Shown here in pieces: positions 15,187-23,399 of a stretch of 64,000 nucleotides of DNA. The notes under the pieces are model-generated. The model did not search any database and was not told where the DNA came from. It saw nothing but the letters and a program-made list of their open reading frames with translations. The stretch lies in NCBI RefSeq assembly GCF_001544275.1, contig NZ_BCQE01000007.1:1-64000 (forward strand), in the 5' to 3' direction. A program made the translations under genes and the position numbers. Every line of letters starts with the position of its first letter. Position 1 is the first letter of the stretch. The stretch is from Enterococcus gallinarum NBRC 100675. Lineage in GTDB: Bacteria > Bacillota > Bacilli > Lactobacillales > Enterococcaceae.

Positions 15187-17385
15187 TTACTCCTCTTGAT
15201 TTGTATTTTGTGCTGTAATAGCAAAAGAAAAGCGGTAACTGATCGCTTGCGGACCATTCATTGGCCCAGAATAGTTTCCAGTGAAATAAAGAGCTGCCTG
15301 ATCATCCGATTCCCAAAATGGATTGAGTTGAATACTCGGCTGATCCATATTCTCTTTTTCAATCAATGGTCCCATCGTGACTCTTTCTTTACTATCTACT
15401 TTTTCTGCAACTAAAGAAAGCTGCAATTCCTGCTCATTACTTAGAAATTGATCCACTAACGAAATGATTGAAGTATTCTCAGGATCACGAGTAATACTTT
15501 TTAATTTTAGAACTGTTGGCACATTGCCAGCATTTCTCACGGTATATTCGTCTAGATTTTGTTGTTTTCCGAATTCACCAGGAATCGGACTATCAAAAGC
15601 CATCGTCTGATTGGAAAACTGCAGCAGTGTAAATTTAGGTACTTCTACAGCCACTTCTTGCCAAAGGCTTTGGAACAAATAACCAGGAATACGAGACCCT
15701 TCCACTTTCGCATATAAATAATAGGTGGCTGCAGTTAATTGTTGGAAAGTTGCCTTTGTAACGGTTCCTGTCGATGGAGAATTTTGTTCTAAGGTTACTT
15801 CCTTGCTCTGAAGAACCCCATCTCCCGCTTGCTCAATACTATCTTGAGCAGTTGGATCTGAGAGATCTGAGCCTGCATATAATTGTTTGGCAGCTAATTT
15901 ATATTGAACTTGTTTCCCAACGAATGATAAAGGCGTTAGCGAATCAATTTGTCCATGGATGTTGCTAATATCTGCAGCAACTTCTGGTATTGCTGATAGG
16001 TTTTCAATTTTGGGCATACGACTGTAAGCCATTGAATAACCATTTTCGATAGCAGCTGCTGTAATTGTATAAGCGGTGTTCGACTGCACATCGGCAATAT
16101 AGGTTGACTGTTGTTCTGATGTTAAGTAATCCATTCTATACGTAGAGGCATCCGTATCTTTGCGAGTGAATTTTGGGTTAAAGCCGGAAGCAAAAACTTG
16201 TTTTGACGGATTATTCGTGTCAAAAACTAAATAATCCGGTGAAGATAGATTGAATATCGGGCTATTGCCGGAGAAACTATTTGCTTCTGTCGTAAAATGT
16301 GCAATCGAATTTTCAGCTAAGTTCCCGGTCAGCGTACCGATATAACTTAAACTAACGTCATTTGTTTGATAATTCGTTCCATAAAACTTCCTGTAATGTA
16401 GCTCTGCTTGTTCTTGGATGTTTAAAGTGGCGTTATCCCCGTAGAAGAGCAAAGGTTTGCTTGTTTCGATCGAAACAAGCGCTCTTGGGGCAATTGTCAC
16501 GGTTTGCGCAGTACTCCAAAAAATAGCCATAGCCGTAGGTGTATCATTATAGATTTTCGTGTTGCTGTCTTCAGAAAATAAAATAGTCCGGTAACCTTCC
16601 ACGAATTCTCCGCCATATGATGAACCAGAAGAATAAAAACTATTTTGCCCCCTTAGTTCTAAACTATTCCCAGCATCATTGTTTCCCCAAAAAGGTTGTC
16701 CGCCATTTTGAATATTGTAGTTGATATTTTCCACAATAAAGTGGACATTCGAGTTTCCGTTATATAAAATTCCGTAATAGGTGCTATTTGGATAGGCACT
16801 GTTCCCAAACGATATATTTTTGTAGGTGATCGAAATATTATTAGCCCCTGTACTAAAATGGGCAGCACCATAACTTGTACCACTATATAAGAAAGCAAAT
16901 CCGTTGCCATCGATCACCGTATTGTGTCCAATAACCGCAGTGCCATCGTAGACAATATCATTTTGTAATTGAATATATTTTGTTGACCCGGAATCTAAAG
17001 AAGCAGACAGTGCTTGTTTGAATTCAGAAAAAGTCGTCACTAAATATGGATTTCCAGCAGTACCTATTTCCTCAACTACAGCTTCAGCTTCCCCTGCAAA
17101 AACGGTTGGTTGTTCCATAGATTCTTGTTTCTGAGCCGAAGAGGATTCCGTCGTCAATGAACTTTCCAGACTTTCATCACCTGTTGGTTGGGCAACTTTT
17201 GACTGAGAAGACTCCTCTTGAGTGCTTTCCTCGATCAACGATTCTTCTGTCTGTGACTCATCCACTAAAGTTTGTGACTCTGGTATCGACTCTTCAGTTA
17301 CCGTCATTTCTTCTGCAGCAACTGAAACCGAAAAATGAAAAAATAGGGAAAAGACGATACCTACAAGCTGCATTTTTTTGGACAT
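15187..17385 (-). CDS. Large surface adhesin with pectate-lyase-like adhesive domain, cassette A
   Basis: About 732 residues. Signal peptide to about residue 25 ('VSVAAEEM'); a Glu/Ser/Thr-rich stalk to about 110; then a beta-helix region (about 120-430) starting 'GNPYLVTTFSEFKQAL' with 'NTVIDGNGF', typical of pectate-lyase-like adhesive domains in Gram-positive surface proteins. A C-terminal domain (about 600-730) opens 'LLQFSNQTMAFDS', has 'YTVRNAGNVPTVLKLKSI' and ends 'ISYRFSFAIT', fitting the WxL-like pattern of its neighbours. There is no LPXTG signal, so attachment probably depends on that domain or the partner proteins. The ATG at 17385 follows GAGGATGGTGA; a longer frame adds no signal. 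Confidence 0.75.
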   Translation of the reverse strand: MSKKMQLVGIVFSLFFHFSVSVAAEEMTVTEESIPESQTLVDESQTEESLIEESTQEESSQSKVAQPTGDESLESSLTTESSSAQKQESMEQPTVFAGEAEAVVEEIGTAGNPYLVTTFSEFKQALSASLDSGSTKYIQLQNDIVYDGTAVIGHNTVIDGNGFAFLYSGTSYGAAHFSTGANNISITYKNISFGNSAYPNSTYYGILYNGNSNVHFIVENINYNIQNGGQPFWGNNDAGNSLELRGQNSFYSSGSSYGGEFVEGYRTILFSEDSNTKIYNDTPTAMAIFWSTAQTVTIAPRALVSIETSKPLLFYGDNATLNIQEQAELHYRKFYGTNYQTNDVSLSYIGTLTGNLAENSIAHFTTEANSFSGNSPIFNLSSPDYLVFDTNNPSKQVFASGFNPKFTRKDTDASTYRMDYLTSEQQSTYIADVQSNTAYTITAAAIENGYSMAYSRMPKIENLSAIPEVAADISNIHGQIDSLTPLSFVGKQVQYKLAAKQLYAGSDLSDPTAQDSIEQAGDGVLQSKEVTLEQNSPSTGTVTKATFQQLTAATYYLYAKVEGSRIPGYLFQSLWQEVAVEVPKFTLLQFSNQTMAFDSPIPGEFGKQQNLDEYTVRNAGNVPTVLKLKSITRDPENTSIISLVDQFLSNEQELQLSLVAEKVDSKERVTMGPLIEKENMDQPSIQLNPFWESDDQAALYFTGNYSGPMNGPQAISYRFSFAITAQNTNQEE

Positions 17386-17445
17386 TCTTTCACCATCCTC
17401 AATCTCACTAAGGTTATTAGAAATTATACGGATAATTTTTAGCAA

Positions 17446-18526
17446 ACTAAAATCTAATTTTGGGAAAACTTTTCCCTTTTCTCAACACTTTCAGAAATTT
17501 TCCCTAAAATATCTTAAAATACTTTTTTTCTTTTCTGCAAAAGAAGGGACGTCAATCTGACTGAGATTATAACGAACATTCATTCACAAAGTCCGACTCA
17601 TCTCTACCTTATTTATTATCATTCTATTCTAATCAAATAGGCAGTCCATCAGTATATGTCATATTCATTTATTTTTGCAAGCAATATCCCTTTGTCATTC
17701 TCAACACTAGAATTCCTCTTTTATTTTTTTGCTTATCGATTAAAGAAAATTTCTTATTCGCTCTGTATTAGCCTAGACTTACTTATCCAGTAAAATTCAG
17801 TGAAAGATTACAGGATAGTATCAGAACTGCTTATTTAGGCCTTTTAAATAGCTTTTCCCCTTTCTTATTTATGGATAAATGATGAGAATTTTTGTGTTGA
17901 ATCACTGTTTTTGTGTAAAAGGTTGTACGATATTTCACTTATTAAGGTCTGCAGCAATTCTCAGTAAAAATAAAAGTTACCAGGATTTTATCTAAATTTT
18001 CTGACATTTATGAGTTAAAAAAGATTATAACATATCGCCGTTTTATATTAAAATATTTTAATGTAGATACTAAAACAACTATTATTTACCTTTATCGCAA
18101 AATTTTCTACTTTTAAATGATTCCTGCGGAGCAGATAAAAAGACTAAGAGATCAGCAATTCATGCTACGAATCTCTTAGTCTTTAACTATCGTTCACAGT
18201 CTTGTATCAGTTGATTTCCTATAGAAGAATTGTCTGTGAGTGAGGGCGATACCCGTTTTTAGTTGTGATGAAATGATAAATTATTTTGATTAGTACTTGA
18301 ATGACTTATTGCAATTTGCATTTATCTTTAAGTAAATATTTGGTTACAAGAACGTCTTAGCAAATTGCATTCTAAGAGTGTGTTCTCAATACATTCCGTG
18401 TTTCTTTCAATATGGTCAGAAGGAACAACATACGTATCCTCTATCTGGCGAATGGCTGATTTGTTCCCTCAGTTCGTTTCATCTGCTTTTCTGACACGTA
18501 TTCTCTTTTATTCAAAAAAGAACTCT
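17446..18526. other. 1.1-kb AT-rich gene-free stretch
   Basis: No gene is supported. It contains the upstream region of cassette A and one strong hairpin (18137-18184, separate entry). A 73-residue plus-strand frame at its right end overlaps the permease gene and has no ribosome site. The length and low GC suggest a decayed or regulatory region. Confidence 0.55.
18137..18184. terminator. Isolated strong hairpin in the gene-free stretch
   Basis: Arms AAAGACTAAGAGAT (18139-18152) and ATCTCTTAGTCTTT (18171-18184) are perfectly complementary with an 18-base loop, flanked by an A5 run on the left. On the minus strand it would terminate a transcript coming from the right, for example the ABC operon whose last stop is at 18527; the 340-base distance is long. 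A small RNA is also possible. Confidence 0.55.
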
Positions 18527-19183
18527 TTAGAATTGTTTCTTTTTCATAATCGAAATACTGATCCTTACAGAGAGTGCCAAAAGTAGCAGAGCAATTACTA
18601 ATGCAATAAGAAAGAGCATTCCTATGCTGACAATGGGCAATGTATTCAATTGAGCAATCAGATCAACGTTAAAGAAGAGCTTTGCCCCTTTTACAATCAC
18701 AACACCAGCGACTACCAGAAGTCCAACAGCAGCAATAATGGCAATTCTGCCCTTTTCGCCGCCAAACTTTAGTTGGAAGGGAATCATGAGAGACTGGATG
18801 ATGATCATAACAGGCAAAATCATTGCTGCAATCTGCCAGATCTCAGTGAGAGAAGTAGTATCTCTAACAACTGTTGCAATCAATCCTAAGAAAGTTGCCA
18901 AAAGCCATGAACTAAATCCCAGTAGAAATCCTAGACAATATTTTTCTAGCACATAGCCCACTCGAGTAATAGGTAAAGTGAATAAAAACGCATATCCATT
19001 GTCAAATTCATCATAGCTGATGGTGCTTAATGTGAATAAAGAAAGCACAAAGGTTAAGAAGCCTAGTGGGAATGATACATCCTCTGTAAACGAGATCATT
19101 CCTATTGCAATCAAAAGAATAACCAAAAAGAAATTTTTTTGTGTGGCCATCAATTTAAAATCTTTTACCAACAAACCTGTCAT
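18527..19183 (-). CDS. ABC-2 type transporter permease
   Basis: A 218-residue protein with six hydrophobic segments of the ABC2_membrane_5 type ('LVKDFKLMATQKNFFLVILL' at the N-terminus, then 'YDEFDNGYAFLFTLPITR', a family mark). It shares one base of overlap with the ATPase gene upstream and forms an exporter with it. Substrate unknown; such GntR-ABC sets in Bacillota often respond to cell-wall-active compounds (YtrABC-like). Confidence 0.85.
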   Translation of the reverse strand: MTGLLVKDFKLMATQKNFFLVILLIAIGMISFTEDVSFPLGFLTFVLSLFTLSTISYDEFDNGYAFLFTLPITRVGYVLEKYCLGFLLGFSSWLLATFLGLIATVVRDTTSLTEIWQIAAMILPVMIIIQSLMIPFQLKFGGEKGRIAIIAAVGLLVVAGVVIVKGAKLFFNVDLIAQLNTLPIVSIGMLFLIALVIALLLLALSVRISISIMKKKQF

Positions 19184-20031
19184 TATTCACGCCCCCTTAC
19201 CATCATCATAATCACTTCATCAATTGATCCTTTTTCAATGACTATTTTAGGAAAATTCTCCATATAAAATTGTTTTTGATTCGTTAAACAACTATAGCCA
19301 TAGCTTTCTTCTTTGTATCGGAGTATAAATTGTTTATCCAGTTCTTTGTATTGCTCCGGATCAACTTTCAATAGTGCATAATCACTTAACAAGACATCGG
19401 TCTCTTCGTGTAAGATCATTCGTCCATCATGGATCATATAAAGATCATCACAAAGTGTTTCTAAATCACTAGAGATATGGGAACTGATCAAAATCGCACA
19501 CTCTTCATCTTTTTCCATAAACTCTCTCAACATCAAAAGTAATTCATCTCTAGCAATCACGTCCAAGCCAGCTGTCGGTTCATCTAAAAGCAACAATTTA
19601 GCGTGATGCGATATAGCTACTAATACTTTTAGTTTTGCTTTCATCCCTGTTGAAAAGTCGTTGAGTCTTTTATCCACTGGGAGTTGGAATCGCTGAATTT
19701 GTTCAGTAAAAAAGTCTTCGTCAAATTCGCTATACATTGTCCGCAAAATAGGAATAATATCTTTAATCCTTAAATAGCCGCTGAAGCCAGAATCGGATAA
19801 AACAACACCTAACTTTTGCTTCTCTTTTGGGGTGAGTTCTTTACTATCCTTACCTAAAAGTGTGATCTTCCCACTATCAAAAGGAATTAAACCAAGCGCC
19901 GCTTTAAACGTAGTACTTTTACCTGCTCCATTTTGACCAATCACCCCTGTGATAGTACCTTTTTGAACTTCTAATGAACAATCAAGAGAAAAATTATCAT
20001 ACTGCTTTTTTAGATGCTCAATTTTCAACAT
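19183..20031 (-). CDS. ABC transporter ATP-binding protein
   Basis: A 282-residue ATPase: Walker A 'GQNGAGKST' near residue 34, a modified signature 'FSTGMKAKLKV' in place of LSGGQ, Walker B 'LLLLDEPTAGLD', and the switch His in 'ISSHISSDLE'. A C-terminal extension of about 70 residues may contact the permease. It follows the GntR gene by 3 bases and overlaps the permease gene, so the three are one operon controlled by the operator at 20431-20477. Confidence 0.92.
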   Translation of the reverse strand: MLKIEHLKKQYDNFSLDCSLEVQKGTITGVIGQNGAGKSTTFKAALGLIPFDSGKITLLGKDSKELTPKEKQKLGVVLSDSGFSGYLRIKDIIPILRTMYSEFDEDFFTEQIQRFQLPVDKRLNDFSTGMKAKLKVLVAISHHAKLLLLDEPTAGLDVIARDELLLMLREFMEKDEECAILISSHISSDLETLCDDLYMIHDGRMILHEETDVLLSDYALLKVDPEQYKELDKQFILRYKEESYGYSCLTNQKQFYMENFPKIVIEKGSIDEVIMMMVRGRE

Positions 20032-20034
20032 GTT

Positions 20035-20406
20035 TCAACCCTCCAATATCAATTCAAACAAACTTTTTATCTCTTCATCACTAATCCCGCAACGTCGCCC
20101 TTTTTGAATTGCTTGCTCCAATTCCTTTTCTAGTTCTTTTTTTTGCTCTTCCAGTAGAAGCTCTTTATTAGTGGCAGCTACATAGGTTCCTTTGCCATGA
20201 ACAGTTATGGTAAAGCCTTCTGCTTCCAATGTGTCATAGGCTTTTTTGACCGTTAATGCACTGATTTTCAATTCTTTTGCAAGCGTCCGAACAGATGGTA
20301 GAGGATCATTTTCATTAAGCTCGCCACTACGAATATGCCCTTTGATTTGATCGACAATCTGCTCATAAATCGGCACCATTAAGGAAGTATTAATAATCAA
20401 TCTCAC
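20035..20406 (-). CDS. GntR-family regulator, YtrA type
   Basis: A 123-residue protein with an N-terminal winged helix ('PIYEQIVDQIKGHIRSGEL', 'LPSVRTLAKELKISALTVKKAY') and a short helical C-terminal dimerisation region, the layout of the YtrA subfamily, which regulates ABC transporter operons. The GTG at 20406 is chosen because GGGGGA lies 7 bases upstream; a longer frame would run through the promoter. A perfect 14-base inverted repeat overlaps its own promoter, as expected for self-repression. Confidence 0.88.
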   Translation of the reverse strand: MRLIINTSLMVPIYEQIVDQIKGHIRSGELNENDPLPSVRTLAKELKISALTVKKAYDTLEAEGFTITVHGKGTYVAATNKELLLEEQKKELEKELEQAIQKGRRCGISDEEIKSLFELILEG

Positions 20407-20430
20407 ATTTTCTTCCCCCTTCTCGTTACA

Positions 20431-20477
20431 AACAGTATATAACAGCACACAACTGTTATCAAGTGTTATATACTGTT
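20431..20477 (-). promoter_or_regulatory. Promoter and YtrA-type operator of the ABC operon
   Basis: Arms AACAGTATATAACA (20431-20444) and TGTTATATACTGTT (20464-20477) are perfectly complementary, 19 bases apart. On the minus strand TTGATA (-35, 20457-20462) and TATACT (-10, 20434-20439) are spaced by 17 bases, with the -10 inside the downstream arm. Binding by the GntR protein encoded just downstream would block the promoter. Confidence 0.85.
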
Positions 20478-20518
20478 TATCAAAAAAATTTGAGTTTTTA
20501 CTGAGCATAAACAAAAAA

Positions 20519-20538
20519 AGCTAGGCAAAAGCCTAGCT
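20519..20538 (-). terminator. Terminator of the VWA adhesin gene
   Basis: Perfect arms AGCTAGGC and GCCTAGCT around a 4-base loop, followed on the minus strand by seven T. It lies 33 bases after the adhesin stop codon. Confidence 0.88.
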
Positions 20539-20570
20539 GAGAACACGATTTAATCGTGAAAGATAGATAG

Positions 20571-23192
20571 TTATTTCATGCGTATGATAATTGTCCCACC
20601 TATAACACTCACAATCATGATGCCGAGGACAAGCATCCAACTCGCCTTCTCATCATTTGTCTGTGGAAGTTTTTTATCATTCGTTTTATTTGAAGCGTTT
20701 AATGTAGCAGAGTGACTTGATCCTGATTGATTGTTCTGAGTCCCTAACATGGACGAATCAGTTGTGTTTGGTTTCGTAGTACTTGGTTCTGTGCTGCTTG
20801 ACTCCGTTACGCTTGATTCTGTGACACTTGGTTCTGTCATACTTGGTTCCGTCGTACTTGGTTCTGTGCTGCTTGACTCCGTTACGCTTGATTCTGTGAC
20901 ACTTGGTTCTGTCATACTTGGTTCCGTCGTACTTGGTTCCGTCGTGCTTGGTTCCGTGACACTTGGCTCCGTAGTACTTGGTTCTGTGCTACTTGGTTCC
21001 GTCGTGCTTGGTTCTGTGCTACTTGGTTCCGTCGTGCTTGGCTCTGTCGTACTTGGCTCTGTGACGCTTGGTTCTGTGCTACTTGGTTCCGTCGTGCTTG
21101 GTTCCATCGTGCTTGACTCTGTCATACTTGGCTCTGTCGTACTTGGCTCTGTCGTACTTGGCTCTGTCGTACTTGGCTCTGTCGTACTTGGCTCTGTCGT
21201 ACTTGGCTCTGTCGTACTTGGCTCTGTCGTACTTGGCTCTGTCGTGCTTGGTTCCGTCGTACTTGGCTCTGTCGTACTTGGCTCTGTCGTACTTGGCTCT
21301 GTCGTACTTGGTTCCGTCGTGCTTGACTCTGTCGTGCTTGACTCTGTCGTACTTGGCTCTGTCGTACTTGGCTCTGTCGTACTTGGCTCTGTCGTACTTG
21401 GCTCCGTTACGCTTGGTTCGGTAACGCTTGGCTCGGTGGTACTCGATGTTTCTTTTTTAGTATTGGTAATAATGATGGTACCATCCTCATTGGTTACCGC
21501 ACTTTCAAAGTCATCTGGAACATTGACTTCTTCGACAGTGTAAAAGAAATCTTCCCCTTGGTTATTGTACTTTGGTAATACTACGTTTTGGCCTTCAACT
21601 GGGACTTTTGTGCGTGTTCCTTGATAGCCCTCGCCTTTATTCAAGGTTAAACTATCTGACGTTTGCCAACTTTCAGCACTAACGGTGGTTGTTCTTTTGA
21701 CTTGGTATTCGATCTGATCAGGAATCTCAGCATCAGGAACATTGACCCACTTCTTCATAATTTTCAATTCTACGACAGGTGCCTTGATGGATGGAATAGG
21801 AAAATCTAAATATTCACCATCACTTCCTGTTGTTAATGTCGTGCGTCCGTTACACAAGACCCATGTTTCTCCTTGAAACTCAGCGGATTCTGTATTTATT
21901 CGAACCTGATAAGTTAGGGTAAGTTTTTCATTTTCACCTAACGCGATGTTGCTAACAGAGATGGTTTGATTAGCTTCAGTTACTTGAACTGCTGCAACAA
22001 TTTCAGGAGCTTGGATCCATGCTCCTTGATCATTTTTGCGCCACCCGACCAATTGATAGTGGCTATTATCAAACATACTGACTCCTTGTAAAAGGATGCT
22101 TTCCCCCATAGGGTCTGTGATCGTCCCATTGGGAATCGTTTTATCAATGTGGTTCGCAATTTCTTTCAATGCTGAACCAAGACCGCTAAGATTTTCGTCC
22201 GTCGTCAAATAATTAGCCGGTGCAGTAGCAAGATTACGGGCAATGTATTCGCCCCTTGCCGAAGGTGCCGTTGCCACTGAATAAACCGTAAAGTTCGATT
22301 CCTTGATGTCAACGATCGTTCCTAATGTTTCATCAGTCACCACTTGACTGCTGACTGGAACTGCTAAACTATCTGTTGAAGTCTTACTTGTTGTATGGTA
22401 TTGAGGATTAGCTGTTTGGAAAGCTTTGGTATAGCTGCTAGTATGATAGCCATTGTAATCATCGATCTTTCCTGTATTGGGATACACAGTTGCATTTTCA
22501 GCAGGCAAATAGCTGCGATTGGCACTATCATCGCCAATATGGATAAACATCTTTTCAGCTTCAGGTCGACTTTGTTCAAGGAGCAGACGTTGTCCCTCCA
22601 TCAAGCCTTTTTGCATAAATGTTCCTGAGTGTGATTCCGCCGTATGCTGTAAAAAATTTTGCAGATAATCGATGTCTGTGGAGAAGCCATTCGTAGAATA
22701 AGTTGTTCGATTATAGGCAACAATTCCGATACGAATAGAGCCGTTTGACAGGGAATCTCCTAATTCCTCACCAAATTGTTGCAGCCCTTTTAAGGCATTG
22801 GTTAATTTTTCTCCTTTCATAGAGGATGAGTAATCAATCACAAGGACAAGATCAACTGGATTATCTATTTGATTCCCTTTCACATCTAAAGTGACGTCAA
22901 AGAGACCTTGTTGCCCAGCTACCTCTTTGACACTCTTCTTTACATAAGCTTCATCATGATAGTTCACATAGTTTTCATTATCAAAATCGACTCCCGGCGC
23001 ATTGCCGTAATCATAATTATAGGTATCCCCTTGTTCGACACCATCAGTAATGTATTGACCAGATTGATTGTTTTGATAATCAAAATCATAGGTGTCAGCA
23101 TTTGCTTGTAGACTCATGCAAGTGATCATCAATCCAATAGTTAATAGTAAAAAAGCCAAACTCTTACTTGATTTTATTTTGTTAACTTTCAT
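20571..23192 (-). CDS. Sortase-anchored VWA-domain adhesin with long T-E-P-S repeats
   Basis: An 873-residue cell-wall protein. Signal peptide to about residue 32; a Tyr/Asp/Asn-rich segment to about 85; a von Willebrand A domain with the metal-site motif 'DYSSS' at 120-124; a region around 490-580 starting 'KIMKKWVNV' that resembles Cna-B-type Ig domains; then about 220 residues of near-perfect five-residue repeats (S-T-T-E-P) as a wall-spanning stalk; and a sorting signal at 842-873, 'LPQTN', a hydrophobic span and 'RMK'. The G of LPXTG is replaced by N. VWA domains of this type bind host matrix or form pilus tips. It is divergent from an Mga-like regulator and ends at a good terminator. 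Confidence 0.9.
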   Translation of the reverse strand: MKVNKIKSSKSLAFLLLTIGLMITCMSLQANADTYDFDYQNNQSGQYITDGVEQGDTYNYDYGNAPGVDFDNENYVNYHDEAYVKKSVKEVAGQQGLFDVTLDVKGNQIDNPVDLVLVIDYSSSMKGEKLTNALKGLQQFGEELGDSLSNGSIRIGIVAYNRTTYSTNGFSTDIDYLQNFLQHTAESHSGTFMQKGLMEGQRLLLEQSRPEAEKMFIHIGDDSANRSYLPAENATVYPNTGKIDDYNGYHTSSYTKAFQTANPQYHTTSKTSTDSLAVPVSSQVVTDETLGTIVDIKESNFTVYSVATAPSARGEYIARNLATAPANYLTTDENLSGLGSALKEIANHIDKTIPNGTITDPMGESILLQGVSMFDNSHYQLVGWRKNDQGAWIQAPEIVAAVQVTEANQTISVSNIALGENEKLTLTYQVRINTESAEFQGETWVLCNGRTTLTTGSDGEYLDFPIPSIKAPVVELKIMKKWVNVPDAEIPDQIEYQVKRTTTVSAESWQTSDSLTLNKGEGYQGTRTKVPVEGQNVVLPKYNNQGEDFFYTVEEVNVPDDFESAVTNEDGTIIITNTKKETSSTTEPSVTEPSVTEPSTTEPSTTEPSTTEPSTTESSTTESSTTEPSTTEPSTTEPSTTEPSTTEPSTTEPSTTEPSTTEPSTTEPSTTEPSTTEPSTTEPSTTEPSMTESSTMEPSTTEPSSTEPSVTEPSTTEPSTTEPSSTEPSTTEPSSTEPSTTEPSVTEPSTTEPSTTEPSMTEPSVTESSVTESSSTEPSTTEPSMTEPSVTESSVTESSSTEPSTTKPNTTDSSMLGTQNNQSGSSHSATLNASNKTNDKKLPQTNDEKASWMLVLGIMIVSVIGGTIIIRMK
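20780..21440 (-). repeat. 15-bp tandem repeat array encoding the Thr-Glu-Pro-Ser stalk
   Basis: About forty 15-base units, read on the plus strand as variants of ACTTGGCTCTGTCGT. The centre (about 21120-21300) is nearly homogeneous, while both ends carry diverged units (GTGCT, GACAC, CATAC, CTGCT variants) and a longer block repeats at about 20790-20870 and 20860-20930. This points to recent expansion by slippage or unequal recombination. Confidence 0.92.
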
Positions 23193-23278
23193 TTCTTACA
23201 CTCCTTTACTTCATGTCCACTCATTCGAAGGGAGAATCGTCGTTCACTTGTGGACGAAATTTGCCAAACCAAATTGTA

Positions 23279-23294
23279 GTTTGTTTTGACAAAC
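23279..23294. promoter_or_regulatory. Short palindrome between the VWA adhesin and Mga-like genes
   Basis: Arms GTTTGT and ACAAAC around four bases, in the 207-base divergent intergenic region. A binding site for the Mga-like regulator is plausible, but Mga family sites are poorly defined, so this is weak. Confidence 0.35.
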
Positions 23295-23399
23295 AAAAGA
23301 GGCAAAAAAATGCAAAACTCAAATACAAATAAATATCCTTTTTTGTGCTATCATGAGAGAAAATTGATACAAAAAAATTACTAGATCGGAGGCAAATCG

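Noticed and set aside
18365-18586. 73-codon plus-strand frame before the ABC permease
   Set aside because: No ribosome site, overlaps the permease 3' end, no protein-like pattern.
20780-21440. Possible CRISPR-like or non-coding repeat array
   Set aside because: Units are 15 bases without spacers and lie in frame within a signal-peptide-to-LPXTG protein.
20749-21543. 264-codon plus-strand open frame made of V-L-G-S repeats
   Set aside because: It is the antisense shadow of the 15-base repeats of the VWA adhesin; the period is a multiple of three, so all frames stay open. No ribosome site.
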